DNA of 64,000 bases from Paenibacillus barcinonensis (GCF_003217495.1 NZ_QJSW01000005.1:1-64000); one strand, 5' to 3'; positions 38,104-49,473 are shown, counted from the first letter of the stretch. The notes: generated from the sequence alone by a model not told the origin. Program-made: numbers and translations.

Positions 38104-39411
38104 ATGGATTTATTTTCGTTTCAACAGGATACACAGCCGCAGGCCAGATTGTTAGCAGATCGTATGCGGCCCGAGCATCTGGATGAATATATCGGACAGG
38201 AGCATATTATTGGCCCCGGAAAGCTGCTGCGCCGAGCCATTGAGGCCGATCAGATTTCTTCTATTCTGCTGTACGGTCCGCCAGGCTGCGGCAAGACTAC
38301 TCTGGCCCACATTATCTCTCAGCACACGCAGGGACAATTCGTACGGCTGAACGCCGTAGACGCTTCGGTCAAGGATGTGCGCGAAGTCATTGAGCAGGCT
38401 CAGACGAATAAGCAGCTGTACGGAAGCAAGACGATTCTGTTTCTTGACGAGGTGCATCGCTTCAACAGCTCACGTCAAGACGCGCTCCTGCCAGCGGTGG
38501 AGAAGGGCACGATCATTTTTATCGGCGCAACGACGGAGAACCCTTTTCATTATGTAAACGGAGCCTTAATGAGTCGTTCTACCCTGTTTCAGCTGGAATC
38601 GCTCACCAAGGAGCACTCTATGGTGGCGATGCGCAGAGCGCTAGGTGATGCAGATAAAGGTCTTGGCTTTATGGAGCTGCGGGCAGACGACGAAGCGCTG
38701 GAGCACATTGCAACGATGGCCAACGGCGATATTCGCCGTGCCTTGAACGCACTGGAGCTGGCTGCGCTAACTACACCGCCTGAGCCGGATGGAACGGTTC
38801 ACATCACGCTGGCTGTTGCGGAAGAGTCGATTCGCCGTCCTATTGTCAAGGCAGATGAGTCTACGCAGTATGACGTGCTGTCTGCTTTTCACAAAAGTAT
38901 TCGCGGTTCGAGCGATGCAGCGCTGTTCTGGTTTCTGTATGCGGTGGAGAAGCTGGGAATGGACCCGATGACGTTTATTCGTCGCCTGATTGCAGCGAGC
39001 AGTGAGGACATTGGACTTGCCAATCCGCAGGCGATGACACAGGCAATTGGCGCACTGGACGCTTACCGTAATAACGGCTGGCCTGAGGCGAAGCTGAATA
39101 TTGCGCAAGCGATTCTGTTTGCAGTGGAAAGTCCCAAATCGAATGCAGTGTACACAGCGATATCCAGAGCGATGAGTGCGATGGATGAGGTGAAATCGGC
39201 TGAAGTGCCGCTACATCTGAGAGATACACATTATTCAGGTGCCGCTAAGCTGGGGCATGAAGGATATCAGTATCCACATAACTATCCGGGCCATTATGTG
39301 AAGCAGGAGTATTTGCCAAAGCAGCTGTCCCGCAAAATTTTCTATGAAGCGACAGAGCAGGGAAATGAAGCAAAGATCAGGCTGAACCAGCAGCGGCGCA
39401 GAGAACTGTAA
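38104..39411 (+). CDS. rarA: replication-associated recombination protein RarA (MgsA)
   Basis: RarA is a clamp-loader-like AAA+ ATPase that acts at stalled forks with SSB. The 435-residue protein begins MDLFSFQQD, then has RPEHLDEYIGQEHI, Walker A GPPGCGKTT, Walker B LFLDEVHRFN, sensor 1 GATTENP, and the C-terminal tetramerisation domain (HYSGAAKLGHEGYQYPHNYPG). It is the counterpart of B. subtilis yrvN. Confidence 0.95.
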   Translation: MDLFSFQQDTQPQARLLADRMRPEHLDEYIGQEHIIGPGKLLRRAIEADQISSILLYGPPGCGKTTLAHIISQHTQGQFVRLNAVDASVKDVREVIEQAQTNKQLYGSKTILFLDEVHRFNSSRQDALLPAVEKGTIIFIGATTENPFHYVNGALMSRSTLFQLESLTKEHSMVAMRRALGDADKGLGFMELRADDEALEHIATMANGDIRRALNALELAALTTPPEPDGTVHITLAVAEESIRRPIVKADESTQYDVLSAFHKSIRGSSDAALFWFLYAVEKLGMDPMTFIRRLIAASSEDIGLANPQAMTQAIGALDAYRNNGWPEAKLNIAQAILFAVESPKSNAVYTAISRAMSAMDEVKSAEVPLHLRDTHYSGAAKLGHEGYQYPHNYPGHYVKQEYLPKQLSRKIFYEATEQGNEAKIRLNQQRRREL

Positions 39412-39530
39412 TTTGTGTTGTTAGTGACAGTGCAGGTTCAAGCTGGTCAGTATAATCAGATAATCGTGATCTGGTCATTCCAGGTTAACCAACGATAGAT
39501 TCCAAAGCTTGATCCGGGGGATGGACACAG

Positions 39531-39932
39531 ATGAGAGAGTTAGCATATATCGGGGCAGGCGGATTCATGGGCACTTTGACGAGGTATGCCATTCAACTCG
39601 CGATGCCTGCTGCCAACACGGGTTTTCCTTGGGCAGTACTGCTTATTAATGCGGCAGGCTGTCTGTTTCTCGGATGGTTTTTTACAATCGCTATACCTGA
39701 TAAAATAACACCACGGCTTCGCCTCGCCATCGGCACAGGATTTACTGGAGCGTTCACAACGTTCTCCACCTTTACACTGGATATTGTCCGATTATCCGGG
39801 GATGGAGAATGGCTCAAAGCTGCGATTTATCTTGTTTTTAGCATTGCGGCGGGACTTCTGCTCTGTGCGCTTGGCATCAAGCTGGGAAATGACATGCTCG
39901 CATCCTCCAAACAGGAGGGGGATATTCGATGA
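39531..39932 (+). CDS. crcB: fluoride efflux channel protein CrcB, first copy
   Basis: Fluc/CrcB proteins are dimeric fluoride channels. This 133-residue member has four membrane helices, GGFMGTLTRYA, the Asn-containing LINAAGCLFLGW, and GFTGAFTTFSTFT (the Phe box and Thr track). It overlaps the second copy by four bases, indicating a coupled pair that may form a heterodimer. No fluoride riboswitch is recognisable in the 119 bases upstream. Confidence 0.92.
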   Translation: MRELAYIGAGGFMGTLTRYAIQLAMPAANTGFPWAVLLINAAGCLFLGWFFTIAIPDKITPRLRLAIGTGFTGAFTTFSTFTLDIVRLSGDGEWLKAAIYLVFSIAAGLLLCALGIKLGNDMLASSKQEGDIR

Positions 39933-40288
39933 TCATATGGATTGGGCTTGCCGGGGTGCTGGGTGCGTTGCTTCGTTATAGCCTGGGTAAAGTAATCACA
40001 GATAAACTCGGAAGTGCATTTCCCTGGGGCACCTGGTTGATTAACGTTAGTGGCTCTTTGCTTCTTGGACTGCTCTATGGCAGCCATCAAGCAGGGAGGA
40101 TACCTGATGAAATGTGGGTTGTATGGGGAACAGGCTTCTGCGGAGCATACACCACCTTCTCTACCTTTGGTTATGAAACCATAACGCTGATGGGACAGGA
40201 ACGATACGGTAAAGCGGCTCTGTATGTGGCAAGCTCTGTTGTGGTGGGGGTATTAGGGTGTCTAGCGGGTGTCTCGCTCACTACATAA
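39929..40288 (+). CDS. crcB: fluoride efflux channel protein CrcB, second copy
   Basis: 119 residues with the same layout as its neighbour: GLAGVLGALLRYSL, WLINVSGSLLLGL, and GFCGAYTTFSTFGYET. The ATG lies inside the end of the first copy (ATGA). Paired crcB genes are common in Bacillales and may encode oppositely oriented subunits. Confidence 0.92.
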   Translation: MIIWIGLAGVLGALLRYSLGKVITDKLGSAFPWGTWLINVSGSLLLGLLYGSHQAGRIPDEMWVVWGTGFCGAYTTFSTFGYETITLMGQERYGKAALYVASSVVVGVLGCLAGVSLTT

Positions 40289-40323
40289 CTATCTATTTTA
40301 ATTTTTTTTGCAAAAAAAGCAGG

Positions 40324-40368
40324 AAAAAAGCCATCCTTCATGGTATTACATGAAAGACGGCTTTTTTT
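40324..40368. terminator. bidirectional terminator between crcB and mnmA
   Basis: AAAAAAGCC ... GGCTTTTTTT with an inner stem CTTCATG ... CATGAAAG, placed between convergent genes, with A and T runs on the two sides. Confidence 0.85.
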
Positions 40369-40443
40369 GTAGGAATACATGGGATTGACCTGCTCATGCT
40401 TTATATACTTGTGGCAGGTAATCCGTCCGGCAAGTCCTGCATG

Positions 40444-41610
<1,167 letters not shown>

Positions 41611-41768
41611 TTAGCATAACCCGGCTCAACTTACGATACACCCGGCCAATTTTGGATGATGTCCACTCCAGACGCACATTTTGCAATATCGTCAATCTTT
41701 CTTTTCCATAACGCATGCAATTATGTTAACATTACTTGAGGGTTATGATCGGAATAGGGTGGATTAGA

Positions 41769-41888
41769 ATGAGAAGATCTGTTTCCTGCGTTCCTGCTAG
41801 ACGGAACTGTGCATTGGACGGTCATGAACCAAGGCGAAAATATCACTTAGAAACAAATCATAAGGCATATTCCTGTTTGTTTTTCTGA
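41769..41888 (+). CDS. possible 39-residue cysteine-containing leader ORF before cymR
   Basis: An ATG opens 39 codons, ending TGA 21 bases before the cymR start. The product has three Cys (MRRSVSCVPARRNC at its start). The only ribosome-site-like sequence is AGGGTGG, about six bases upstream. Its place before the cysteine-metabolism repressor makes a Cys-sensing leader conceivable, but codon use is not strongly coding. The rest of the 41569-41909 gap is AT-rich and shows no other gene. Confidence 0.2.
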   Translation: MRRSVSCVPARRNCALDGHEPRRKYHLETNHKAYSCLFF

Positions 41889-41909
41889 AAATTGAAAGAG
41901 GTGACTCCT

Positions 41910-42329
41910 TTGAAAATATCGACAAAAGGCCGTTATGGTCTCACGATTATGATGGAGCTGGCTGCCAGAACTGGCGAAGGCCCTACATCACTTAAAAGCA
42001 TTGCCGAGCGTAATCAGCTCTCGGAGCACTATTTGGAGCAATTGATTGCACCTTTGCGTAATGCCGGATTGGTAAAAAGTATTCGCGGCGCATATGGCGG
42101 TTATATTTTGGCAGGTGACCCTGCAACGGTAACAGCGGGAGACGTCATCCGTGTGCTGGAAGGTCCCATTTCTCCTGTAGACTTTACGGAAGAAGATGAC
42201 CCGGCGAAGCGTGATCTGTGGTTGCGCATTCGTGACAGCATCGCAGAGGTGCTGGATTCAACGACCCTGAAAGATCTGATTAACTTCGAGGATCAGGAGA
42301 AAAAAGATTCGTATATGTTCTACATTTAG
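41910..42329 (+). CDS. cymR: cysteine metabolism repressor CymR (Rrf2 family)
   Basis: CymR, with CysK as co-repressor, controls sulfur and cysteine uptake genes. The 139-residue protein closely follows the known CymR: KISTKGRYGLTIMMELA, winged helix with SEHYLEQLIAPLRNAGLVKS, RGAYGGY, RVLEGPISPV and a C-terminal YMFYI. No Fe-S cysteines are present, as in CymR and unlike IscR. The start TTG 41910 has GAGGTGA five bases upstream. The cysteine desulfurase gene is next. Confidence 0.95.
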   Translation: MKISTKGRYGLTIMMELAARTGEGPTSLKSIAERNQLSEHYLEQLIAPLRNAGLVKSIRGAYGGYILAGDPATVTAGDVIRVLEGPISPVDFTEEDDPAKRDLWLRIRDSIAEVLDSTTLKDLINFEDQEKKDSYMFYI

Positions 42330-42361
42330 CCGTAATACGAGTTAATCATCCAGACTACACA

Positions 42362-42389
42362 CTAAAGCCCCCACAATGGGGGCTTTAGC
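42362..42389 (+). terminator. hairpin after cymR
   Basis: CTAAAGCCCCC ... GGGGGCTTTAG with a four-base loop lies 33 bases after the stop. The T run is short, so it may act as a partial terminator or mRNA end. Confidence 0.6.
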
Positions 42390-42505
42390 CGTGCCAACAG
42401 AGATAAAAGCATTTCGTGATTATTCTGGTGTTTTATTATCCTTGTTTATTAAACAAAAGATATGCAATGACATAATGAAATTTAACAACCAATGAGGTGA
42501 CAGCA

Positions 42506-43657
42506 ATGCAACGTATTTATTTGGATCACGCCGCATCGACACCTATGCATGCACGCGTCGCTGAAGCGATGCTGAAGGTGATGACCGGACAGTATGGTAA
42601 TGCATCCAGCATTCATGCTTTCGGACGGGAGGCTAAACGGACAGTTAGTGGAGCAAGAGATGTGATCGCGGCATCTTTGGGCTGCTTTCCGGACGAGCTT
42701 GTCTTCACAGGTGGCGGCACAGAGAGTGACAACCTGGCGATTTTTGGTGCGGTTGCTTCCAGAGCGGAGCGGGGAAGGCATGTGATTACTACGTCGATTG
42801 AACATCATGCTGTATTGCATTCCTGCCAGGAGCTGGAGCGTCAGGGCTTCGATGTGACTTATCTGGGAGTGGATAAATACGGACGCATAAGAATGGAGGA
42901 GCTGCGTGAGGCCATTCGCCCGGACACGGTGCTGATTACCATGATGTATGCTAACAATGAAGTTGGCACCATTCAGCCGATCCATGAGGTTGGGGAGCTG
43001 GCCCGCCAGCATGGCATTTTGTTCCATACCGATGCGGTTCAGGCACTGGGCAGTCAGTCTATCTCATGCAGGGACTTGCCTGTAGATCTGATCAGCTTCT
43101 CAGCACACAAAATTAACGGTCCTCAAGGTGTCGGTGCCCTGTATGTCAGACGCGGCGTTAATTTGGAAGCAAGATCGCATGGGGGATTGCAGGAACGCAA
43201 ACGTCGTGCAGGTACAGAGAATATTGCAGGGATCACAGGATTTGCAGAAGCGCTCAAGATCATAACCGAGCAAGCAGATGCGCATCTTCAGCATGATCTG
43301 GAGCTCAGAACACTGCTGCTTGATCAACTTACCATTCATGTGGGCTCAGAACATTTTCATGTCAACGGACATCCCGAGCACACGTTACCTAACGTCCTCA
43401 ATATTAGCTTTCCCGAGGTCTCTACCGAGACGATGCTGATGAATCTGGATATGGAGGGCATTGCTGTTGCGAGTGGCTCGGCTTGTACTTCCGGTTCGCT
43501 GGAAGTATCCCATGTGCTGCAAGCGATGCATTTGCCAGAGACATTTTTACAGTCTGCGATTCGATTTAGCTGGGGGTTGGGTAATACTACAAAAGAAATC
43601 ATCATAACCGCCGAAAAAATTGGAACCATTCTCGAACGCCTTCGTAATAGACCTTGA
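42506..43657 (+). CDS. yrvO: cysteine desulfurase (YrvO-like)
   Basis: A PLP enzyme that takes sulfur from cysteine, in Bacillus the dedicated donor to MnmA. The 383-residue protein has LDHAASTPMH, the TGGGTESDNLA turn, HHAVLHS, the PLP Lys in SFSAHKINGPQG, and the catalytic Cys loop SGSACTSGSLE. The start ATG 42506 has GAGGTGA five bases upstream; the in-frame GTG at 42497 is part of that site. The neighbours cymR and (inverted) mnmA support the assignment over IscS or SufS. Confidence 0.93.
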   Translation: MQRIYLDHAASTPMHARVAEAMLKVMTGQYGNASSIHAFGREAKRTVSGARDVIAASLGCFPDELVFTGGGTESDNLAIFGAVASRAERGRHVITTSIEHHAVLHSCQELERQGFDVTYLGVDKYGRIRMEELREAIRPDTVLITMMYANNEVGTIQPIHEVGELARQHGILFHTDAVQALGSQSISCRDLPVDLISFSAHKINGPQGVGALYVRRGVNLEARSHGGLQERKRRAGTENIAGITGFAEALKIITEQADAHLQHDLELRTLLLDQLTIHVGSEHFHVNGHPEHTLPNVLNISFPEVSTETMLMNLDMEGIAVASGSACTSGSLEVSHVLQAMHLPETFLQSAIRFSWGLGNTTKEIIITAEKIGTILERLRNRP

Positions 43658-43821
43658 GGGGCTCTATATACTTGGAACAGAAGGAGGGAAGCAGTTCCAT
43701 TTTCATCGGTTGCATAGAAGCGGTTTGATGATCGGCGTCTGATTGTCACTCATCAACTTTGGGCATACCTAGCAATAACGCCGCGACTATACAATGTGAA
43801 GAAGATGAGGGGGACCCAGCG

Positions 43822-44343
43822 ATGAAGCTTCAGGAAATGATCGGACTTGCCGTTTTTGATGTCGAGGACGGGAAGCAGGTCGGTAAAATCCAGGATTTCA
43901 TTGTGAATGATGATTGGGAGATTGAAGGCATTGAACTTGAGAACAAAGGCCTGTTTACCAATCATGTCAAAATGGTGCGATGGGAACATATCGTTGCCTA
44001 TGGCGAAGATGCCGTCATGATCCGTAATCAACAGGCTGTCCGCAAGACGGGGGCCGACGACATAAAGTATACGTACCTCCTTGGTCGCTCGAAGCTGAAG
44101 GAGATGTCCGTGCTCACCGAAGAAGGTTTGCTGCTCGGACGAGTCTCCGATGTTTATTTTGACCAGGAGTTGGGAAATACAATAATAGGGATTGAAATTA
44201 CGGACGGTTTTGTGTCCGATCTGATCGAGGGCCGTAAATGGCTGCCATGTACAAGTGAGATGTCTATCGGAGAAAGTGCCATTATGGTGCCGCCGCTGAG
44301 TGAACAGCGCTTGGAAAATGCCATTCATTCTGTTAATGGATAG
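43822..44343 (+). CDS. PRC-barrel domain protein (YrrD-like)
   Basis: 173 residues with two PRC-barrel repeats: QEMIGLAVFDVEDGKQVGKIQDF near the N-terminus and LTEEGLLLGRVSDVYFDQELG in the middle. The family includes photosynthetic reaction-centre and RimM-related barrels; B. subtilis YrrD holds the same position. Function unknown. AGGGGG lies before the ATG at 43822; the frame is open to 43759. Confidence 0.85.
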   Translation: MKLQEMIGLAVFDVEDGKQVGKIQDFIVNDDWEIEGIELENKGLFTNHVKMVRWEHIVAYGEDAVMIRNQQAVRKTGADDIKYTYLLGRSKLKEMSVLTEEGLLLGRVSDVYFDQELGNTIIGIEITDGFVSDLIEGRKWLPCTSEMSIGESAIMVPPLSEQRLENAIHSVNG

Positions 44344-44353
44344 GTGAATGAAG

Positions 44354-44563
44354 ATGAAATGTCCAAATTGTAGTTCGAAAGATATCGGAAAAATTGGCTC
44401 CCATCAGTTTTATTGCTGGGGATGCTTTATTGAATTAACGGTAAACGGTGAGAAAATGTCTGTTTATCAGGTGGAAGAGGATGGCACGTTAAGCTCTCTG
44501 GATGATCTGTTCTTTGGAGAAGAGCTGCCACAAGACTTCCCTCACATTCATGCTTCTTCTTAA
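44354..44563 (+). CDS. small zinc-ribbon protein
   Basis: 69 residues beginning KCPNC, then a second pair CWGC after about 17 residues, giving a four-Cys zinc knuckle. The C-terminal half is acidic (EEDGTLSSLDDLFFGEELP). The start ATG 44354 has AGGTGA six bases upstream, inside the end of the PRC-barrel gene, so the two are probably coupled. Function unknown. Confidence 0.8.
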   Translation: MKCPNCSSKDIGKIGSHQFYCWGCFIELTVNGEKMSVYQVEEDGTLSSLDDLFFGEELPQDFPHIHASS

Positions 44564-44707
44564 ATTGTGCATAACTTCCTCTATATGCGGTTTTATGACA
44601 ACACATGTCAATAAAAGCTGTCGCAATTCGGCGGCAGATGGATATAGATGCAGTTACATATGCTCACACGGGACATGTATAAAGATATGCGGTACAGTCC
44701 CGCAACA

Positions 44708-44745
44708 TGCGCTTCCTTCTTTAGTGAAGGGGCGCTTTTTGTTTT
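44708..44745 (+). terminator. terminator in the gap before the AI-2E gene
   Basis: GCGCTTCCTTC ... GAAGGGGCGC with loop TTTAGT (imperfect) is followed by TTTTT. It probably ends the PRC-barrel/zinc-ribbon transcript. The remaining gap (44564-44886, 323 bases) holds no ORF or riboswitch that I recognise. Confidence 0.7.
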
Positions 44746-44886
44746 TTGTAAAAGAAACCTCTATACCGCCTGGCTCGGCGCCTCTCCAGATTTAGGTTAA
44801 TAAAGATTCTCTTTCCTACATATACTGACTTCTAGAGCCAGTCCAACAGCCAGATCAAAGATTCAGTCTAAAGGGGAGAGATTAGG

Positions 44887-45954
44887 GTGGAGCAATTAAC
44901 CAAGAACAAACTATTTCGTTATGCGATCTGGCTCTTGCTCGGATTGATTATCTTGTATTTCATCTGGCTGCTGCGCCCTTTGTTTTTACATATCTACGGG
45001 TTCATCAAAACGATATTTGCTCCCTTCATCGTGGCCCTGATTATATCTTATGTGTTAAATCCCATTGTAAGTATGCTTGGGGGACGTAAGGTTCCGCGTT
45101 CAATCGCGGTGCTGTTAATCTATGCTTTTTTTCTCACCTGCATTGGAGTTATTCTGATGAACGTCATCCCTGTACTGATTGAGCAGCTTGAGGAATTAAA
45201 CGAGCATATGCCGGAATTATCCATGCGTGCGCAAAGCCTGATGAACAGCATGGACCACAAGTTAATGCCGCCGAGCATACGCTCAGGCATGAACAGCTGG
45301 TTTTTTCAGATGGAGGATCGGCTGACTCAAGGCATTACCGTGCTGATGGACAATATCGGAGCGACCATTAATGTGCTGTTTAATGTGTTTATTGTGCCGT
45401 TTCTCATTTTCTATATGTTAAAAGATTTTGATGTGTTTGAACGCACGATCGTGGCTTATCTGCCCCGTTCTCGCCGCAAGGCGATTGTTTCGGTGATGAA
45501 GGAGATTGATACCGCTCTTGGCAACTATATCCGTGGGCAATTTATTGTATGTATTATCGTAGGCATCTTTGCATACATCGGATACATCGTGATTGATATG
45601 CCCTATGCCCTGCTTCTGGCAAGCATCGTAGCTGTGTTCAACATCGTGCCCTATCTGGGGCCTTTTCTGGGGGCGGCACCTGCGGTGGTGATGGCTTCAA
45701 CGGTTTCGTTTAAAATGGTTCTGCTGGTTATCGTGGTGAACACACTCTGCCAAGTGCTGGAAAGCAACGTTGTTTCGCCCCAGGTGGTGGGCCGTACCTT
45801 GCATCTGCACCCGCTCTCTATCATCTTTGCACTGCTGGTTGGGGGGGAGCTGGCAGGCATTGTGGGACTCATATTGGCTGTGCCTGTTTTTGCTGTTCTC
45901 AAGGTTATCCTGCAACACTTTTTCGCTTATTACATCAAACGAAGAACAGAGTGA
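44887..45954 (+). CDS. AI-2E family transporter (YrrI-like)
   Basis: 355 residues, eight predicted membrane helices, with the family's central soluble segment (LEELNEHMPELSMRA ...) and the C-terminal motifs YIRGQFIVCIIVG, FNIVPYLGPFLGAAPA and GGELAGIVGLILAVPVFA. Members export autoinducer-2, cations or unknown substrates. GTG start with AAGGGGAGAG upstream. B. subtilis yrrI occupies the same place before alaS. Confidence 0.9.
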   Translation: MEQLTKNKLFRYAIWLLLGLIILYFIWLLRPLFLHIYGFIKTIFAPFIVALIISYVLNPIVSMLGGRKVPRSIAVLLIYAFFLTCIGVILMNVIPVLIEQLEELNEHMPELSMRAQSLMNSMDHKLMPPSIRSGMNSWFFQMEDRLTQGITVLMDNIGATINVLFNVFIVPFLIFYMLKDFDVFERTIVAYLPRSRRKAIVSVMKEIDTALGNYIRGQFIVCIIVGIFAYIGYIVIDMPYALLLASIVAVFNIVPYLGPFLGAAPAVVMASTVSFKMVLLVIVVNTLCQVLESNVVSPQVVGRTLHLHPLSIIFALLVGGELAGIVGLILAVPVFAVLKVILQHFFAYYIKRRTE

Positions 45955-46053
45955 TAAGTAATCAGAAGAAGGAACAATTAACAAAGAAAAATGGAATGCG
46001 CGTAGAGGATCGGATAACGAGGGAAATGTCTGCGATTTGTCGATGCAGGCGCG

Positions 46054-46082
46054 TTGACACTAACTAACTCTGTCGATATAAT
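46054..46082 (+). promoter_or_regulatory. consensus sigma-A promoter of alaS
   Basis: TTGACA, 17 bases, TATAAT: a perfect match to the vegetative consensus, just before the alaS T-box leader. It implies a strong promoter with control mainly at the leader. Confidence 0.9.
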
Positions 46083-46381
46083 GAGAGTGTATGTTTACAA
46101 AGTGAAAACGATGATGAAATGAAGTATGCCGAGGGTTCCTTTCCTCAGAGAATAGACTTCTTCGAATTCAGAAATGGCTCTGAGTTTGCTGGCTGGAAAA
46201 GTCTTGAAAGTTGAAGCGGCAGAAAGCTGATTTCGGAGTGCAGGACAACCCTGCCGGGCGCGACCGTTACTCGCATTAACGAGGAGATTGTTCGTTCATC
46301 CGCTTAGAACGGGGTCAAGAACAATAACCAGGGTGGTACCGCGATAACATCGTCCCTGATTTAATTCAGGGGCGTTTTTTG
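46083..46381 (+). ncRNA. T-box leader of alaS
   Basis: The T-box sequence AGGGTGGTACCGCG at 46330-46343 is exact, and the terminator GTCCCTGA ... TTCAGGGGCG with TTTTTT follows at 46352-46381. TGGT matches the A discriminator of tRNA-Ala. A GCT (Ala) at 46188-46190 in TTTGCTGGC is the likely specifier codon, but Stem I was not folded fully, so this is tentative. Confidence 0.92.
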
Positions 46382-46461
46382 TGTTAATTTTTAAGTTGAT
46401 TGAAGTTAACCAACCGGGGCGATCTCGCTGCGGACATTATAATTTGATGGGGGCAACCAGT

Positions 46462-49083
46462 ATGAAAGCCAGTGAAATCCGTTCCAAATGGATAGAGTTT
46501 TTTGCAAGTAAAGGACACAAAATTGAACCAAGCGCATCGCTTGTGCCGCATAACGATCCGTCTCTGCTGTGGATTAATGCAGGTATGGCACCGCTCAAGC
46601 CGTACTTTGACGGACGGGAGAAGCCGGAGAATCCACGTCTTGCCAACTCTCAAAAATGTATTCGTACGAATGATATCGAAAATGTCGGCAAAACACGTCG
46701 TCACCACACGTTCTTTGAAATGCTGGGTAACTTCTCGATTGGCGATTATTTCAAGGAAGAAACAATTACCTGGGCTTGGGAATTTCTAACGAGCAAAGAG
46801 TGGATCGGATTTGACCCGGATCGTCTGTCCGTTACGGTCTACCCGGAAGATGAGGAAGCGTTCAAGCTGTGGAATGAAAAAATCGGCCTGCCCGCTGAAC
46901 GGATTATTAAGCTGGATGAGAACTTCTGGGATATCGGCGAAGGCCCGTGCGGACCTTGTACCGAGATCTTCTATGATCGCGGCGAGGCCTACGGCAGTGA
47001 TATGAATGATCCAGAGATGTACCCTGGTGGAGAAAACGAGCGTTATCTGGAAGTATGGAACCTTGTATTCTCACAATTTAACCACAACAAGGACGGTAGT
47101 TACACACCGCTTCCGAACAAAAATATTGATACTGGTGCGGGTCTGGAGCGTTTTGCTTCCATTCTGCAAAATGTAGATTCGAACTTTGATACAGACCTGT
47201 TCCAGCCAATGATTCAAAAAACAGCCGCTTTGGCGGGTGTGAAATATAACGACAGCGTAGAGATCGACGTTGCGCTCAAAGTCATTGCCGATCATATTCG
47301 TACAGTTGCATTTGCTGTAGGCGACGGTGTACTGCCAAGCAATGAAGGTCGCGGATATGTTATCCGTCGTCTGTTGCGTCGTGCTGTTCGTTACGGTAAA
47401 GTGCTGGGTCTGGATCGTCCTTTCCTGTATGAGCTGACAACAACTGTTGGTGAAGTCATGGGCATGTACTATCCAGAAGTGGTAGAAAAGCAGGAGTTTA
47501 TTGCCAAAGTGATCAAAACCGAAGAAGAGCGTTTCCACGAAACCTTGTCGGATGGACTTGCGATTCTGGCTGATATCAGTGCGGCAGCAAAATCCGAAGG
47601 ACGTACGGTGATTAGCGGACCAGAAGCGTTCAAGTTGTATGATACGTATGGATTCCCGTTTGACCTGACAGAGGATTATGCGGCTGAGCATGGTCTGACG
47701 GTAGATCGCGAAGGCTTTGATGCATCCATGCAGGAGCAGCGTGACCGTGCCCGTGCAGGACGTCAAGAGAACGAAAGCATGAAGATTCAAGGCGGACCGC
47801 TGGCTGACCTGGAGGTTAAAAGCGAGTTTGTTGGATATACTGACCTGTTGACGGAAGCAAAAGTGGTAGCCATTGTTGCAGGAGATGCTTTTGCAGACGC
47901 TGTAGGCGAGGGACAGACAGCTCAGGTTATTCTGGACAGAACTCCTTTCTATGCGGAAAGTGGCGGTCAAGTGAGTGACCAAGGCGTGCTTCGCGGTACA
48001 GCTGCTGTGGCCAAGGTTCAAGGTTTGTTTAAGGCTCCGCAAGGACAGCATGTGCACATGGTAACGATTGAGTCTGGTGAGCTCCGTGTGGGAGATAACA
48101 TTCAAGCCGAAGTGGATTCCACCAAACGCGGTGACATTATCAAAAACCATACGGCAACCCACTTGCTGCATAAAGCGCTGAAAGATGTACTGGGTACGCA
48201 TGTTAATCAGGCCGGTTCCCTGGTGGAGCCACAGCGTCTTCGTTTCGACTTCTCTCACTTTGGCAGCATTACGCCGGAAGAACTAACGGAAATTGAGCGT
48301 CAAGTGAATGAGCAGATCTGGAATCGCCTCAACGTGAACATTGAGCTGAAAGGCATTGATGAAGCGAAGGCAATGGGCGCTATGGCCCTGTTCGGAGAGA
48401 AATATGGAGATATCGTGCGCGTCGTTCAAATTGGCGAGTACAGTTTGGAACTTTGTGGCGGCTGTCACGTAAATAATACTTCAGAGATCGGAATCTTCAA
48501 ATTGGTGAGCGAGAGCGGAATTGGTTCCGGTGTGCGCCGGATTGAAGCTGTGACAGGTCGAGGGGCTTATCTGTACGTGGAAAGTCAGCTTGAACTGCTC
48601 AAGCAGTCCGCGGCATTGCTTAAAGCAAACGTCACTGATGTGCCTAAGCGGATTGAAGGTCTGAATCAGCAACTGAAAGAAGCGGCTAGAGAGACTGAAT
48701 CTTTGCAAAGCAAACTTAGTGCGATGGAAGCAGGTCAGCTCACCGATCAAGTCGTACAAGCTGGCAATACACAAGTGCTGGCAGCACGCGTGGATGCACC
48801 GAATATGGATGCACTGCGTACTGTTGCGGATGAGTTGAAAGTGAAATTGCCTGATGCAGTGCTGGTGCTTGGTGCGCCGGCAGATGGCAAAGTGAATTTT
48901 GTTGTTGCAGTACCTGCCGAGCAGGTTAAACAAGGTCTGCATGCGGGGAAAATCGTCAAGGAAGTTGCAGCTGTATGTGGCGGCGGTGGCGGTGGACGTC
49001 CGGATATGGCACAGGCCGGAGGCAAGGACGCAAGTAAGCTGGATGAAGCGTTGAAACTGGCCGTTTCGATCGTCAGCCAGTAA
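46462..49083 (+). CDS. alaS: alanine-tRNA ligase
   Basis: AlaRS charges tRNA-Ala and edits Ser and Gly. The 873-residue enzyme has the aminoacylation core ([19 protein letters not shown]-like start; [14 protein letters not shown]), the editing domain with the zinc motif [12 protein letters not shown] and LCGGCHVNN, and the C-terminal DHHA1 part ending [17 protein letters not shown]. The start ATG 46462 (KASEIRSKW) is chosen; the frame extends into the leader. It is regulated by the T-box. Confidence 0.96.
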   Translation: MKASEIRSKWIEFFASKGHKIEPSASLVPHNDPSLLWINAGMAPLKPYFDGREKPENPRLANSQKCIRTNDIENVGKTRRHHTFFEMLGNFSIGDYFKEETITWAWEFLTSKEWIGFDPDRLSVTVYPEDEEAFKLWNEKIGLPAERIIKLDENFWDIGEGPCGPCTEIFYDRGEAYGSDMNDPEMYPGGENERYLEVWNLVFSQFNHNKDGSYTPLPNKNIDTGAGLERFASILQNVDSNFDTDLFQPMIQKTAALAGVKYNDSVEIDVALKVIADHIRTVAFAVGDGVLPSNEGRGYVIRRLLRRAVRYGKVLGLDRPFLYELTTTVGEVMGMYYPEVVEKQEFIAKVIKTEEERFHETLSDGLAILADISAAAKSEGRTVISGPEAFKLYDTYGFPFDLTEDYAAEHGLTVDREGFDASMQEQRDRARAGRQENESMKIQGGPLADLEVKSEFVGYTDLLTEAKVVAIVAGDAFADAVGEGQTAQVILDRTPFYAESGGQVSDQGVLRGTAAVAKVQGLFKAPQGQHVHMVTIESGELRVGDNIQAEVDSTKRGDIIKNHTATHLLHKALKDVLGTHVNQAGSLVEPQRLRFDFSHFGSITPEELTEIERQVNEQIWNRLNVNIELKGIDEAKAMGAMALFGEKYGDIVRVVQIGEYSLELCGGCHVNNTSEIGIFKLVSESGIGSGVRRIEAVTGRGAYLYVESQLELLKQSAALLKANVTDVPKRIEGLNQQLKEAARETESLQSKLSAMEAGQLTDQVVQAGNTQVLAARVDAPNMDALRTVADELKVKLPDAVLVLGAPADGKVNFVVAVPAEQVKQGLHAGKIVKEVAAVCGGGGGGRPDMAQAGGKDASKLDEALKLAVSIVSQ

Positions 49084-49123
49084 AGGACAAGCAAAAAACA
49101 CAATTGCCTTATCCTTTGTGTAC

Positions 49124-49152
49124 TTGTGGCAGTCAGAATATGTTATTATATA
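49124..49152 (+). promoter_or_regulatory. candidate promoter of ireB-ruvX operon
   Basis: TTGTGG, 17 bases, TATATA, about 60 bases before the ireB start. No terminator is visible after alaS, so read-through may also contribute. Confidence 0.45.
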
Positions 49153-49212
49153 AACAGAAATCAATTCGGCAGGACATGGTCCCCATGTTCATGCAGGAGC
49201 GAGGTGTCATCA

Positions 49213-49473
49213 ATGGACTCCATGGATAAGACGGTTAAATTTAATGTGAAAGGTGATGAGCAGGAGGCATCTTCACAAGAGATTCTCCTCACGGTATATG
49301 ACGCGCTGGTCGATAAAGAGTATAATCCCATTAACCAGATCGTTGGATATCTGATATCTGGCGACCCCGCGTATATTCCGCGTCACAACAACGCACGCAG
49401 TCTGGTCCGGAAAAAGGAGCGCGACGAGCTGATTGAAGAGCTGGTACGTTCTTATCTGGCCAATCACCGGTAA
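49213..49473 (+). CDS. ireB: IreB family regulatory phosphoprotein (YrzL)
   Basis: 86 residues with the near-invariant family core: [21 protein letters not shown] and [16 protein letters not shown]. In Enterococcus, IreB is phosphorylated by the PASTA kinase IreK and affects cell-wall stress responses. Start ATG 49213 with GAGGTG upstream; the frame is open to 49126. The order alaS-ireB-ruvX-DUF1292-mltG is conserved in Bacillales. Confidence 0.95.
   Translation: MDSMDKTVKFNVKGDEQEASSQEILLTVYDALVDKEYNPINQIVGYLISGDPAYIPRHNNARSLVRKKERDELIEELVRSYLANHR

Noticed and set aside
39412-39530. A fluoride riboswitch before the crcB pair
   Set aside because: The conserved riboswitch core sequences were looked for and not found. 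Only an ordinary ribosome site (GGGGGATGG) is visible.
44564-44886. A 6S RNA or other known structured RNA in the gap before the AI-2E gene
   Set aside because: Only a terminator is convincing. No long closing stem or conserved core could be drawn by eye.
47071-48258. A 395-codon open frame antisense to alaS
   Set aside because: Shadow of the alaS codon pattern. The composition is atypical and no protein family is recognisable.
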